Assembly (NCBI GenBank): GCA_015228815.1 | Contig: JADGCV010000002.1 | Span: forward strand, 94,094 to 158,093 | DNA: 64,000 bases | Origin: Magnetococcales bacterium | GTDB taxonomy: Bacteria > Pseudomonadota > Magnetococcia > Magnetococcales > UBA8363 | Direction: 5' to 3' | Shown: positions 7,669 to 15,962 of the stretch, one piece after another | Layout: each line of letters starts with the position of its first letter | Position numbering within the stretch: the first letter of the stretch is position 1 | Made by a program: the position numbers and the translations under genes | Notes under the pieces: generated by a model | Seen by the model: only the letters and a program-made list of their open reading frames with translations | Told to the model about the DNA's origin: nothing | Database searches by the model: none

Positions 7669-10158
7669 ATGGAACCGTTGTCCGATCATGGCGATGAGGC
7701 ATGTTACCACTGCGGATTGACCGCCGGGGAGGGGAAAGCCATTCATCAGGATGGCAGGATGTTCTGTTGTCAGGGATGTCTCGGGGCCTTTCGCTTGATT
7801 CATGGTCTGGGGCTTGGCGCCTATTATGACCGTCGGACCGGGGGGGGTACCGGTTTGCTTGTGGGGGAGGGGGTCGATTCGGCGGTTTATGACGATTCCG
7901 AGTTCCAAAAGGAAATGGTGCGCGACCTTCCCGGAGGAGATCGGGAGGTCCATCTGCTCCTGGAAGGGATCCATTGCGCCGCCTGCGTCTGGTTGAACGA
8001 GCAGGTCCTGCGCCGAATACCTGGTGTCCTCGAAGCCCATGTCAATTTTGCCGATTTTCGGGCGACTGTCCGTTGGCATCCGGAAACGACCACTCTGGGT
8101 CATTTGATCGACGCCATTCAGCGGGTTGGCTACAAGGCGCATCCGTATGATCCCCGGAGGGTCGAGGAATCGCATCGGCGGCGGGATCGCTCATTGTTGA
8201 TTCGCTTGGGGGTTGCCGGTTTCGGTGCCGCCAATGTCATGTTCATCGCCGTTGCCTTGTATGCGGGGACATTCCAGGGAATGGAGACGCGATACGAAAC
8301 CTTCTTCCATTGGGTATCCCTGTTGATTGCCTGTCCGGTGGTGTTCTATTCGGGAAGTGTTTTTTTTCATGGCGCCTGGCAGGGGATCCGGGCTGGACGA
8401 TTGACGATGGATTTTTCCATTGCCCTGGGGGCCACGGTCACCTTCCTTGCAAGCGTCGTGGCGACCTGGGGTGGTCCGGGCGCAGTCTATTTCGATTCGG
8501 TCACCCTTTTCATTTTCGTGCTTCTTCTGGGGCGCACCCTTGAATCGACCGCCCGGCGCAAGGCGGCGGGTGCCGCGGAACGATTGACCCGATTTCAACC
8601 CGAAACCGTCCAGGTCCTTCGGGAGGGGGTGGAACAGCGGCTGCCGCTCCGCCAGGTTCGGGTGGACGATGAAGTGGTGATCCGGCCTGGTGAACGGATC
8701 GCCGTGGATGGTTGGATCCTCCGTGGACGAACGACCGTGGATGAATCCATGTTGACGGGTGAGGCGGAAGCGGTGGTCAAGGTTCCAGGATCGGCGGTGA
8801 TTGGTGGCACCATGAACGTGGATGGCGGCATTCATGTCCGGGTGCGTCGCGTGGGCGGGGAGACGACTTTGGCGCGAATTCTCCAAACCGTCACCGCGGC
8901 CCAAAGCAGCCGCACTCTGGTCCACCCCCTGGCCGACAGAGTCGCCGCCTGGCTGGTCGGAGGGGTGGTGTTCCTGTCTTTTGTGACCTTTGTCTATTGG
9001 TGGCCAAGGGACCCGGACCAGGCCCTGCCCAACGCGGTTGCACTTTTGATCATCACCTGCCCGTGCGCCCTGGGCCTGGCGACACCCGCGGCCATGCTCG
9101 TTGCCTGCGGCAATGCGGCGCGCGGGGGGATGCTCATTCGCGATCCGGGAACGCTGGAACGGCTTGCCCGAATCCAACAGGTCGTTCTTGACAAGACCGG
9201 CGTCGTCACCGAAGGAAAGCCAAGGTTGACCCGATCCCTTCCCGCGACCGAAAACGGCATCGATCATCGGACACTCTTGCGGCGTGTCGCCGCGGTCGAA
9301 CGCTATTCGGAACATCCCCTGGGTCAGGCCGTGATGCGGGCATTTGCCGAACAGGAACTGGAACGACTCCCGGAGGCCGAAAATCCCCGTATTGAACCCG
9401 GTCTGGGCCTCTTGGCCCGGGTGGAAGGGGAAATGACGCGGGTGGGACGGCCTGAATTCGCCTTTGCCGGGGATCGGGAGGACCGTATCGAAATTCCCGT
9501 GGACGATTCGGGACAACCTGTGACCTGGGTCGCTTGTACCGTGGAAGGAACGCCGTGGGGGTGGCTCGGATTCCTGGACCCGATTCGCGCCGATGCCGTG
9601 GCTACGGTTCGTTTTCTCAAGGAACAGGGGTTGATTGTTTCTTTGCTTTCCGGCGACCGGCAGGCGTCGGTTTCCTGGACCGCCGACAGGGTGGGCATTG
9701 CCATGGCGGTGGGGGGGGTGTTGCCCGAGGAAAAACAGCAGGTCATTCGCGCCTTGCGGCAGGAGGGGATCCGGGTGGCGATGGTGGGTGATGGCGTCAA
9801 TGACGCCCCGGCACTGGCGCTTGCCGATGTGAGTCTGGCGGTCGATCGCGCCGCCGATCTTTCACGGGCCACGAGTGATGTGATTCTGCTCGATCCCGGC
9901 CTTTCTTCCGTGGCACATTTGTTTGCCATGGCCCGGCAGACCCTGCGCATCATTCGGCAAAACCTGTTTTTTTCGTTGGCATATAATGTGGTGACCATTC
10001 CATTGGCGGTTGCCGGCTGGGTCAGTCCCATCGTCGCCGCCATCGCCATGCCCGTTTCAAGTCTGGTGGTTGTGGCCAATGCCCTTCGTCTGCGTGGCAA
10101 GGGATCGGGTGATGGAGGGGATGGCGGCATTTTTTCTCCAGGGAGTTTTCATGGATAG
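7669..10158 (+). CDS. ccoI: CcoI/FixI copper-transporting P1B-type ATPase
   Basis: This inner-membrane copper pump of 829 residues supplies the CuB site of cbb3 oxidase. The N-terminus has the CcoI-type cysteine-rich region (C12, C15, then CCQGC at 33-37), followed by a heavy-metal-associated domain with GIHCAACVWL (cysteines near 102 and 105). Membrane segments follow, then the actuator TGEAEAV, the ion-binding CPC at about 464-466 (TCPCALGLATPAA), the phosphorylation motif DKTG with Asp about 508, the SEHPLG motif and the hinge MVGDGVNDAPAL near 707. The Shine-Dalgarno site is weak, so the start is less certain. It overlaps ccoS by eight bases. Confidence 0.95.
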   Translation: MEPLSDHGDEACYHCGLTAGEGKAIHQDGRMFCCQGCLGAFRLIHGLGLGAYYDRRTGGGTGLLVGEGVDSAVYDDSEFQKEMVRDLPGGDREVHLLLEGIHCAACVWLNEQVLRRIPGVLEAHVNFADFRATVRWHPETTTLGHLIDAIQRVGYKAHPYDPRRVEESHRRRDRSLLIRLGVAGFGAANVMFIAVALYAGTFQGMETRYETFFHWVSLLIACPVVFYSGSVFFHGAWQGIRAGRLTMDFSIALGATVTFLASVVATWGGPGAVYFDSVTLFIFVLLLGRTLESTARRKAAGAAERLTRFQPETVQVLREGVEQRLPLRQVRVDDEVVIRPGERIAVDGWILRGRTTVDESMLTGEAEAVVKVPGSAVIGGTMNVDGGIHVRVRRVGGETTLARILQTVTAAQSSRTLVHPLADRVAAWLVGGVVFLSFVTFVYWWPRDPDQALPNAVALLIITCPCALGLATPAAMLVACGNAARGGMLIRDPGTLERLARIQQVVLDKTGVVTEGKPRLTRSLPATENGIDHRTLLRRVAAVERYSEHPLGQAVMRAFAEQELERLPEAENPRIEPGLGLLARVEGEMTRVGRPEFAFAGDREDRIEIPVDDSGQPVTWVACTVEGTPWGWLGFLDPIRADAVATVRFLKEQGLIVSLLSGDRQASVSWTADRVGIAMAVGGVLPEEKQQVIRALRQEGIRVAMVGDGVNDAPALALADVSLAVDRAADLSRATSDVILLDPGLSSVAHLFAMARQTLRIIRQNLFFSLAYNVVTIPLAVAGWVSPIVAAIAMPVSSLVVVANALRLRGKGSGDGGDGGIFSPGSFHG

Positions 10159-10351
10159 TGTTTTCATACTGTTGCCCATTGCCCTGATCCTCGGCGCCAT
10201 CGGCCTGATGTGGATGATCTGGGGGGTCCGGACGGGTCAATTCGATGACATGGAAGGTCCGGCCCACCGCATCCTGTTTGATGATGACGCGGACATGATT
10301 CCCGGGACCGCGCATGATGAAACAAGGAACGTAGACGTGCGAAAAAAATAG
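10151..10351 (+). CDS. ccoS: CcoS cbb3 oxidase assembly protein
   Basis: A 66-residue single-span membrane protein with the CcoS signature: hydrophobic FILLPIALILGAIGLMWMIW followed by GQFDDMEGPAHRILFDDD. The ATG at 10151 lies inside the end of ccoI, so the two are translationally coupled. CcoS is required for insertion of haem and copper into cbb3 oxidase subunit I. The charged tail after residue 50 is typical in length. Only this start gives a normal CcoS N-terminus; the open frame upstream is an out-of-frame shadow of ccoI. Confidence 0.93.
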   Translation: MDSVFILLPIALILGAIGLMWMIWGVRTGQFDDMEGPAHRILFDDDADMIPGTAHDETRNVDVRKK

Positions 10352-10364
10352 AAGGTGGCGTATC

Positions 10365-11255
10365 ATGAACTATTTCCTTGATGAGCCGTGGGTGACCCTG
10401 CTGGCACGGTCAGGGTCGATCCATCGTCCCCTGGAATTGAAGGTCGCCGGCCTTTCGGTGTGGGTGGGAGAATATCGCAATGCGCGTCAACGGAAATGGC
10501 AGTTGTATGGCGCCTGGGAGGAGGACGGGGCAGAGGCGTGGTTGGAGGAACTGTTTGCCCTGGGACGACATCATGGCGTATTTCAGATTGAATGCGCGTT
10601 CAACATGGCGCGTTGGACCGATGATCGGCTGTTGGCGCGTCTGGGGGCCAGGATCACCGACGAGTTTGGCACCAGTGTCGTGGATCTGGGCCGGGAGGAG
10701 CGCCAGTTATGGTCTGGACTTCATGGCAAGCATCGCAACATGGTCAATCGGGCCCGACGTGAGGCGATTCAGGTTCGTTCCACGTTGGATGTCCATGAGT
10801 TCATCACGCTCATGGACAGGTCTTATGCCAAGGGGGACATGAAAAATCCTTTCCCTCGGGAATATCTGCGATCATTGCTGTCCCTGGCGGGACCGCGTTT
10901 GCTGACCATGGGGGCCTATTCGGACCGTGGTTTGGAAGCCGGGGCCATTGTGCCATTGGATGCGCAACGGGGTTATTATTTGCATGGGGCGACACTTCCC
11001 GACGGTGTTCCCGGTGCGGCCCAATGGCTCCATTGGGAGGTGATGCTGGAACTGAAACGGCGTCAGGTCGCCGTTTATGATCTGGGAGGGGTGCGTCGCG
11101 CCACCGATAACCCGCGACTTCAAGGTATTTTTCAGTTCAAGGAACGTTTTGGCGGTCGGTTTCAACCCTGTTGGTATTGGTATCGGGTCATTCATCCGGG
11201 GAGAAAGTGGTTTCATGACCTGGTGACGCGGTTGCGGGTCGGGAAAACCGCATGA
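10365..11255 (+). CDS. GNAT/FemAB-like acyltransferase
   Basis: A 296-residue protein that resembles the FemAB/GNAT-like aminoacyl or acyl transferases used in peptidoglycan cross-bridge or surface-lipid modification. Visible family features are the central KHRNMVNRARREAIQV helix, GAIVPLDAQRGYYLHGAT in the core sheet, and the C-terminal YDLGGVRRATDNPRLQGIFQFKERFGG stretch (split here as YDLGGV and FQFKERFGG), the last being highly characteristic. The ATG at 10365 has AAGGTGG six bases upstream. It follows ccoS by 13 bp and could be cotranscribed, but its function is probably unrelated to respiration. The acceptor is unknown. Confidence 0.72.
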   Translation: MNYFLDEPWVTLLARSGSIHRPLELKVAGLSVWVGEYRNARQRKWQLYGAWEEDGAEAWLEELFALGRHHGVFQIECAFNMARWTDDRLLARLGARITDEFGTSVVDLGREERQLWSGLHGKHRNMVNRARREAIQVRSTLDVHEFITLMDRSYAKGDMKNPFPREYLRSLLSLAGPRLLTMGAYSDRGLEAGAIVPLDAQRGYYLHGATLPDGVPGAAQWLHWEVMLELKRRQVAVYDLGGVRRATDNPRLQGIFQFKERFGGRFQPCWYWYRVIHPGRKWFHDLVTRLRVGKTA

Positions 11256-11305
11256 AACAAACGGAGATTTCCCTGCGGTGAACGGTTCTGAACGTTGGTC
11301 GCGGA

Positions 11306-12493
11306 TCAGACGCAGCGATCGAGAATTTCCGTGAGTTCGGAATCCTCCAGAGGGATCGGATTGGTTTTCATGCTGGATCCGCGACTGTCGGCAACGATTG
11401 GGGGCCAATGGGAAGAATCAAGGCCAAAACGCCCCAGTCCTGGCAGGGCCAGGGTTTCCTTCCAGGAACGAAGCCTGGCCACAAGTCCAGCCAGGGCCTG
11501 GTCACGGGGATCACTACGTCCCGAAAGCAGATTACCTGTCCGGGCATAGCGATCCAGGGCGCCAGAATCAGGTTGGCGCCGACGCAGGGCCTCGATATTG
11601 ATCGCGGTCGTCTCCGCCAGAAGGGTGCCGCATGCCACACCGTGGGGAATGGGAATCCGTGCGCCAAGGGCCGCGGCCAATCCATGAACCGCTCCCAGTC
11701 CTGTCTGTGCCAGACAGATGCCCGACATGAGCGACGCATAGGCCATGGCGGCCCGTCCCTGAGGATCGCCCCCACGGGAACGCCAGAAGGGAAGAAAATG
11801 ATCCTTGAAGGACTCCATTCCCGACCAGGCAAGGGTATCGGTCATGGGATTGGTCCGGGTCGAGGTGAAGGATTCGAGCAATTGGGTCAGAGCGTCCATG
11901 CCGTTGGCGGCAAGAAGCGCATCCGGCGCCCCTTGCAGAAGATCGGGATCGACCACCGCCACCGCCGCCACCAGTCTGTCGTCACGAAAGGATTTCTTGA
12001 ATCCTTCCGGCCCCCGACGGCTGAGGACGGCATTTTTGGTTGCCTCGCTGCCGGTTCCCGCAGTCGTTGGCACCGCGATCAGGGGAATCGCCGGTCCTTC
12101 ATAGCGACAACCGCGTCCCACCCCCTCCAGAAAATCGAGCACGGACCGACCCGAGGCGATCAAACCGGCAATGGCCTTGCCTCCATCGAGGACACTGCCG
12201 CCGCCAATGGCTAAAACACAATCGATTCCATCGGTTCCATGGCGCTTGACGACCTCGTCCACGAGTTCCGGCGAGGGTTCGTCCTCGATCACCACCCGCT
12301 GCCACGCGCCGCCTCCCGATTCGATGGCCGCCACCACTCGCGCCAGATGTCCTCCCGATTCCAGGGATCGACCGCCAGTCACCAACAGCAGGTTGCGGCC
12401 ATGACCGAGCGCGTGCCCCACCGAACGGAGCAACGCCCCCGGTCCAAAGTCGATCCTGGGAAGGGCGGCAATGGCGAATTCACCGACGTGCAT
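11306..12493 (-). CDS. Iron-containing alcohol dehydrogenase
   Basis: A 395-residue group III Fe-ADH that oxidises or reduces an alcohol/aldehyde pair with NAD(P). The nucleotide-binding glycine-rich motif is VLAIGGGSVLDGGKAIAG, followed by IPLIAVPTTAGTGSEATKNA. The metal site lies in the C-terminal helical half, with GAVHGLAAALGARIPIPHGVACG carrying the conserved histidines. The start ATG at 12493 has GGAG upstream and lies three bases after the stop of the LsrG-like gene, so the two are one operon with the alpha/beta hydrolase further upstream. The substrate is unknown. Confidence 0.9.
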   Translation of the reverse strand: MHVGEFAIAALPRIDFGPGALLRSVGHALGHGRNLLLVTGGRSLESGGHLARVVAAIESGGGAWQRVVIEDEPSPELVDEVVKRHGTDGIDCVLAIGGGSVLDGGKAIAGLIASGRSVLDFLEGVGRGCRYEGPAIPLIAVPTTAGTGSEATKNAVLSRRGPEGFKKSFRDDRLVAAVAVVDPDLLQGAPDALLAANGMDALTQLLESFTSTRTNPMTDTLAWSGMESFKDHFLPFWRSRGGDPQGRAAMAYASLMSGICLAQTGLGAVHGLAAALGARIPIPHGVACGTLLAETTAINIEALRRRQPDSGALDRYARTGNLLSGRSDPRDQALAGLVARLRSWKETLALPGLGRFGLDSSHWPPIVADSRGSSMKTNPIPLEDSELTEILDRCV

Positions 12494-12496
12494 GGA

Positions 12497-12793
12497 CTAG
12501 ATCTCCGGGAAAATGCCGATGTAGGGAACGCCATGTCGCGGTTCGGCCATCATCGTCGCGACCGTATCGCGCCAGGCGGCATAGTGCGCCGTCTCCTTGT
12601 GTGCCCGGGCATCGTCCGGGGTCCGATAGACCTCGTACAGATAGAACCGGTTACCGTCCTCGGAATCCCCGAGGACATCGAAGCGCAGATTTCCTGGTTC
12701 CTTGATGGACCGCTCATGATTGACTCGGGTCGCCTCGATGAAGGCATCGACCTGTTCCGGTTTGACATGAACATGAACCAAAGTGACATGCAT
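12497..12793 (-). CDS. LsrG-like antibiotic-biosynthesis-monooxygenase (ABM) domain protein
   Basis: A 98-residue dimeric ferredoxin-like ABM protein. It begins MHVTLVHVHVKPEQVDAFIE and continues NHERSIKEPGNLRFDVL and RFYLYEVYRTPDDARAHK, which closely follow the pattern of E. coli LsrG, the isomerase that breaks down phosphorylated autoinducer-2. Other members are quinol monooxygenases or haem/aldehyde-handling enzymes, so LsrG function is not assured: no lsrK, lsrF or lsr transporter gene is present. The strong AAGGAG is seven bases before the ATG at 12793. It is coupled to the downstream iron alcohol dehydrogenase, suggesting that the two act on the same carbonyl compound. Confidence 0.82.
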   Translation of the reverse strand: MHVTLVHVHVKPEQVDAFIEATRVNHERSIKEPGNLRFDVLGDSEDGNRFYLYEVYRTPDDARAHKETAHYAAWRDTVATMMAEPRHGVPYIGIFPEI

Positions 12794-12837
12794 CGAACGC
12801 TCCTTGATGGAAGACCGGCGGTTTTGGGTGCGCCGTT

Positions 12838-13650
12838 TCAGGCCGGAGTATCGACAAATTGTGATTCCAGCCAGGCGAGCAGGTTTCCGGCCGATTCCTG
12901 CCAGCCCGGTTCGAGCATCATGGCATGGGCCGTTTTTTTCAGGATGACTGCCTTGGTTCCGTAGTAGAAGGCGGTCCAGCGAACGTCGGTTTCGGGAACG
13001 AACATGTCCTCGTCGCCGCCAATCACCAGGATCTTGTCGTTTTTGCCACTGCCGGGAAGGGGGGCCAGTGGCGGCCAGCCCATGAGTTCCATGCTGGCCA
13101 TGATGGGAGGTTCACCCACCCGGCTCAGAAAATCCAGAAAAACCGAATCGGGTACCGCCTCGGAAAAGACCATCTTGCGCACCACCCCGGGATCCATCGT
13201 CGCCACCCCCCAGGTCATGATGGCGGCCAGCTTGGTCCAAAGCAGCGGATTCATCACCATGGTTCGCCAGGAAGCGATTCCCAGTCCATAGGGGGGAACG
13301 GAGGCCATCAATACCATGCCTTTCCCCGCGCCACCCGTCTGGAAATATTTTTGCACCACGCCTCCACCGAAGGAATGGCCAATCACGACCGTCGGGCGAT
13401 TGATGGAGGCATGGGCCTTGCGGACATCATCGACATATTCCTGAAGATGATTGAAACGCACCGGGGTCGATGAAGGGCTTTTTCCGTGCCCCCTCAGGCT
13501 GACCGCATGGCAACGGTATCCATGCCGTGCGAAAAAGGGGAGAAAATGCCGCTCCCACACCCACGCCCCGACACAAATGCCATGGACGAACAACAAATCG
13601 ACCGGCTTTGACACGCCTGTCGGTTCATGGGTCACCAGTTCCAGATTCAT
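12838..13650 (-). CDS. Alpha/beta-fold hydrolase
   Basis: A 270-residue serine hydrolase. The oxyanion-hole region is LLFVHGICVGAWVWERHF, the nucleophile elbow is GHSFGGG with Ser at about 93, the acid is likely within LVIGGDEDMFVPETD, and the base histidine is in KKTAHAMMLEPGW. The ATG at 13650 has GGAGAG just upstream; the longer frame starts with a GTG at 13680 without better support. It is upstream of the LsrG-like and Fe-ADH genes (gap 44 bp), and the three may form a small catabolic or detoxification operon. The substrate cannot be read from sequence. Confidence 0.88.
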   Translation of the reverse strand: MNLELVTHEPTGVSKPVDLLFVHGICVGAWVWERHFLPFFARHGYRCHAVSLRGHGKSPSSTPVRFNHLQEYVDDVRKAHASINRPTVVIGHSFGGGVVQKYFQTGGAGKGMVLMASVPPYGLGIASWRTMVMNPLLWTKLAAIMTWGVATMDPGVVRKMVFSEAVPDSVFLDFLSRVGEPPIMASMELMGWPPLAPLPGSGKNDKILVIGGDEDMFVPETDVRWTAFYYGTKAVILKKTAHAMMLEPGWQESAGNLLAWLESQFVDTPA

Positions 13651-13722
13651 GACGTTCTCTCCAACTCCTTTTTCACGCACACATGGTCCCCAGGCGTTTC
13701 ATGTCGCTCCGCCGTTTAAAAC

Positions 13723-13742
13723 TTTGGGGCTTTGCCCCCCGG
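13723..13742 (-). terminator. Possible terminator stem-loop after speB
   Basis: A short hairpin, GGGGC at 13726-13730 and GCCCC at 13734-13738 with a three-base loop, lies between the agmatinase stop and the hydrolase start. On the minus strand it is followed by AAAGTTTT. The stem is short, so this is tentative. Confidence 0.3.
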
Positions 13743-13803
13743 ATGCCACCAGGAAGGAGACACCGACCCCGGATCCATCCACACGCACGATCTGTTGTAC
13801 ATG

Positions 13804-14748
13804 TCAACAGCCTCGATCATCGGCAAATCGATACGACAGAATTCGATAGGCCAGTCGCGCGGCCAGAAAATCGCAGGCATGCAATCCCGGCACCGGGGCG
13901 AGTTCAACGATGTCGGCCCCAAGAACCCTGGATTCCCGCATGGCCATTCGCAGCAGCGGCATGACATCGTCCCAGAAGAGTCCACCCGGTTCGGGGGTTC
14001 CGGTAGCCGGCATCAGGCTGCTGTCGAAGGCATCGAGGTCGAAGGAAAGATAGACCGGACGTCCCTGGATCAGTTGTCGAACCTGTTCGATGATTTCCGG
14101 TCCTTTTCCTTCGTGGGCCCAGAAGATTTTGATCCGGCGCCGTTCCCGTTCGTAATACGCCGCCTCGGAACGGGAAATGTTGCGAATTCCGATGCTGACG
14201 ACCTGAATTCCGGGATGATCGAGGCAACGGCGCAACGCCGAGGCATGGGAATGGTGTTCTCCCAGGTAGCCATCACGCAGGTCGGCGTGGGCGTCAAAGT
14301 GCAGGATGACAAGGTCGGGATGGCGTTGGACAAAGGGGATGATCGCCCCCGGAGTCAAAGAATGTTCTCCGCCCAGGATCAATGGAAAATAACCCTGCGT
14401 CAATGCCTGTTCCACCCGCCTGCCGAGCAGGGCGAGCGCGGCGCCGATTTCGCCGGGAACGGGTTCCCCTGCCCAGGTCCACAGGCCGAAATGGTCGCAG
14501 GCTTCGGTCCAGAGTTCGCAGTCGAAGGTTTCGACCTCACGGGAGGCCTCGATGATCGCCCGAGGTCCTCCGGACGTGCCCCGGCCATAGGAAACACTCG
14601 CTTCCAGCCCGAACGGCATCACCAGGGCCCGGCATGCGTCACCGCCCCTGGAATCCTGGGAGTCATCGGCCAAACCGAGGAAACCCAGAGAGGGCGGCAA
14701 AAGGATTAAATCATTCTCCGTCCTCTCGGATGTCTGGAGTTTTTCCAT
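13804..14748 (-). CDS. speB: Agmatinase / ureohydrolase
   Basis: A 314-residue Mn-dependent ureohydrolase that probably converts agmatine to putrescine and urea. The metal ligands are visible in GGEHSLTPG, HFDAHADLRDGY and YLSFDLDAFDSSLMPATG, the last with PGTG-like substrate-loop residues modified to PATGTPEPGG. The N-terminal GRGTSGGPRAIIEAS is also family-typical. I take the ATG at 14748 because the conserved part begins soon after it; the open frame to 14844 would overlap the small upstream gene. The Shine-Dalgarno site is weak. Guanidinobutyrase or arginase-like specificity cannot be excluded. Confidence 0.9.
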   Translation of the reverse strand: MEKLQTSERTENDLILLPPSLGFLGLADDSQDSRGGDACRALVMPFGLEASVSYGRGTSGGPRAIIEASREVETFDCELWTEACDHFGLWTWAGEPVPGEIGAALALLGRRVEQALTQGYFPLILGGEHSLTPGAIIPFVQRHPDLVILHFDAHADLRDGYLGEHHSHASALRRCLDHPGIQVVSIGIRNISRSEAAYYERERRRIKIFWAHEGKGPEIIEQVRQLIQGRPVYLSFDLDAFDSSLMPATGTPEPGGLFWDDVMPLLRMAMRESRVLGADIVELAPVPGLHACDFLAARLAYRILSYRFADDRGC

Positions 14749-14840
14749 TTTCTGGCCCCGGTTCTTGAATTGTGCGCCATGTTTCGTCGGGGAGGATAGG
14801 TGATGACGTGAAGATCGGCAACGGAAAACAACCCCATGGC

Positions 14841-15140
14841 TCAAGAAATTGTGCGAAGAGCTCCATTGAAACGGAACCCTTCCAATGCGTTAGAAAGAGG
14901 CTTTCCTTTGCCTCCGGCGTCCATTTGACCTTCATACAGGCTCCACTTGGCGAAGAAGTCATTGACCTCATCGGTCGCATCCTCTCCTCGCACGCTCTGC
15001 TCCTGAGACTTTGCGAGGCGGCGAGCAATCAATTGTTGTTCCAGGGCCGCCTGGGTTGCCAGTGCAACAAGATCATTGGCAGTGTCTTTTTCCCTGGATT
15101 GTTGGACAGGCAGGATCGGAGAATGAATGATCATGTCCAT
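14841..15140 (-). CDS. Small hypothetical protein (99 aa)
   Basis: I do not recognise this protein. The ATG at 15140 has a near-perfect AAGGAGG seven bases upstream, which is the main evidence that it is real. The sequence is hydrophilic, with an alpha-helical middle (DLVALATQAALEQQLIARRLAKSQEQ) and no membrane segment or cysteine motif. It lies between ccoQ (98 bp upstream) and the agmatinase (92 bp downstream) on the same strand and may be cotranscribed with speB. Confidence 0.6.
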   Translation of the reverse strand: MDMIIHSPILPVQQSREKDTANDLVALATQAALEQQLIARRLAKSQEQSVRGEDATDEVNDFFAKWSLYEGQMDAGGKGKPLSNALEGFRFNGALRTIS

Positions 15141-15238
15141 TATTTTGGCCTCCTTATCGGAAACTGGCTCCGTTCGCCCGGATAAGGAGCGAAAACCAGT
15201 TGCGGATGAATGACTGGATCAAATGAAACAGCCGTCTT

Positions 15239-15430
15239 TCATCGTGAGGTGGAACCCTCGTTCGAACCGGTCCCGCCCGATTCTTCCTCCTCCAGGATTC
15301 GCGCTCCCTCCCGTTGAAAACGACTTCTGTTTCCCGGCCAGAAGGCCCAGGCGACAATGGCCAGAAAGGTCAGAAAAAACAGGACCAGGGCAATTTCCTT
15401 CGACCACAGCATCAGTTCACCGAACGTCAT
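15239..15430 (-). CDS. ccoQ: CcoQ/FixQ small subunit of cbb3 oxidase, displaced to the ccoGH operon
   Basis: A 63-residue single-span protein with the CcoQ layout: short N-terminus, membrane helix IALVLFFLTFLAIVAWAFWP, then a basic GNRSRFQREGARILEEEE tail. CcoQ stabilises the CcoN-CcoO-CcoP complex. In most genomes it lies between ccoO and ccoP; here that interval (19721-19754) is only 34 bp and ccoQ instead overlaps the end of ccoH by 14 bp on the opposite strand. The alternative call CcoS is ruled out because a clear CcoS is present at 10151 and this protein lacks the GQFDD motif. Confidence 0.85.
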   Translation of the reverse strand: MTFGELMLWSKEIALVLFFLTFLAIVAWAFWPGNRSRFQREGARILEEEESGGTGSNEGSTSR

Positions 15431-15962
15431 CGTCAGTCCTCCCCGCCGATTGTTGTACCACGACCAAAGGTTGATCGTATTCCCAGATGCCCATTGCCGT
15501 GTGGATCCTGAGCTTGAGTTCCCAAAGGCCGGGCAAGGGTGGCGTCACTTCGGCCTTGTACACTCCGTCGTCTGTCCCGACGAAGGAGAGTTTCTGGTCC
15601 ACACCCGCCCGGACACTGCGGTATAATTCTCCGTCGATGCGCATTCCCGACATTCCCACCCCTTCTTTTTTGGCCAGGCGCAGACGCAGAGTCCCTTTCT
15701 GGCCCGTGACCAGAGTGACGTCGTCGAGCGATACCGTCACTCCCATCTCCCGCGGCATCCGTCGCTGTTTCAGGGTTTCATCGAATGCCAGCCCTTTTTC
15801 ATAATGATTCTCGGTTGTCACTCCGGGAAAGGTTTCCTGTCCCAGATGAATCATCCAGACATTGACGGCAAGAATGCAAAGGAAAAAGGCGCCCAATCCC
15901 AGAAGCCATGGATTGACACGTCCCGGGAACACGATTTTTTTTTCACGAATTCGTTGCATCAC
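15417..15962 (-). CDS. ccoH: CcoH/FixH cbb3 oxidase assembly protein
   Basis: A 181-residue membrane-anchored protein. An N-terminal span (PWLLGLGAFFLCILAVNVWMIHL) is followed by a periplasmic beta-rich FixH domain: TENHYEKGLAFDETL is the family signature, and the C-terminal LPGLWELKLRIHTAMG is also typical. CcoH helps assemble and stabilise cbb3 oxidase. The ATG overlaps the ccoG stop by four bases and the 3' end overlaps ccoQ, so the order is ccoG-ccoH-ccoQ in one transcript. Confidence 0.92.
   Translation of the reverse strand: MMQRIREKKIVFPGRVNPWLLGLGAFFLCILAVNVWMIHLGQETFPGVTTENHYEKGLAFDETLKQRRMPREMGVTVSLDDVTLVTGQKGTLRLRLAKKEGVGMSGMRIDGELYRSVRAGVDQKLSFVGTDDGVYKAEVTPPLPGLWELKLRIHTAMGIWEYDQPLVVVQQSAGRTDDDVR

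Noticed and set aside
13732..14709. 325-aa plus-strand frame opposite agmatinase
   Set aside because: Agmatinase metal motifs are on the minus strand; this frame has low-complexity shadow composition.
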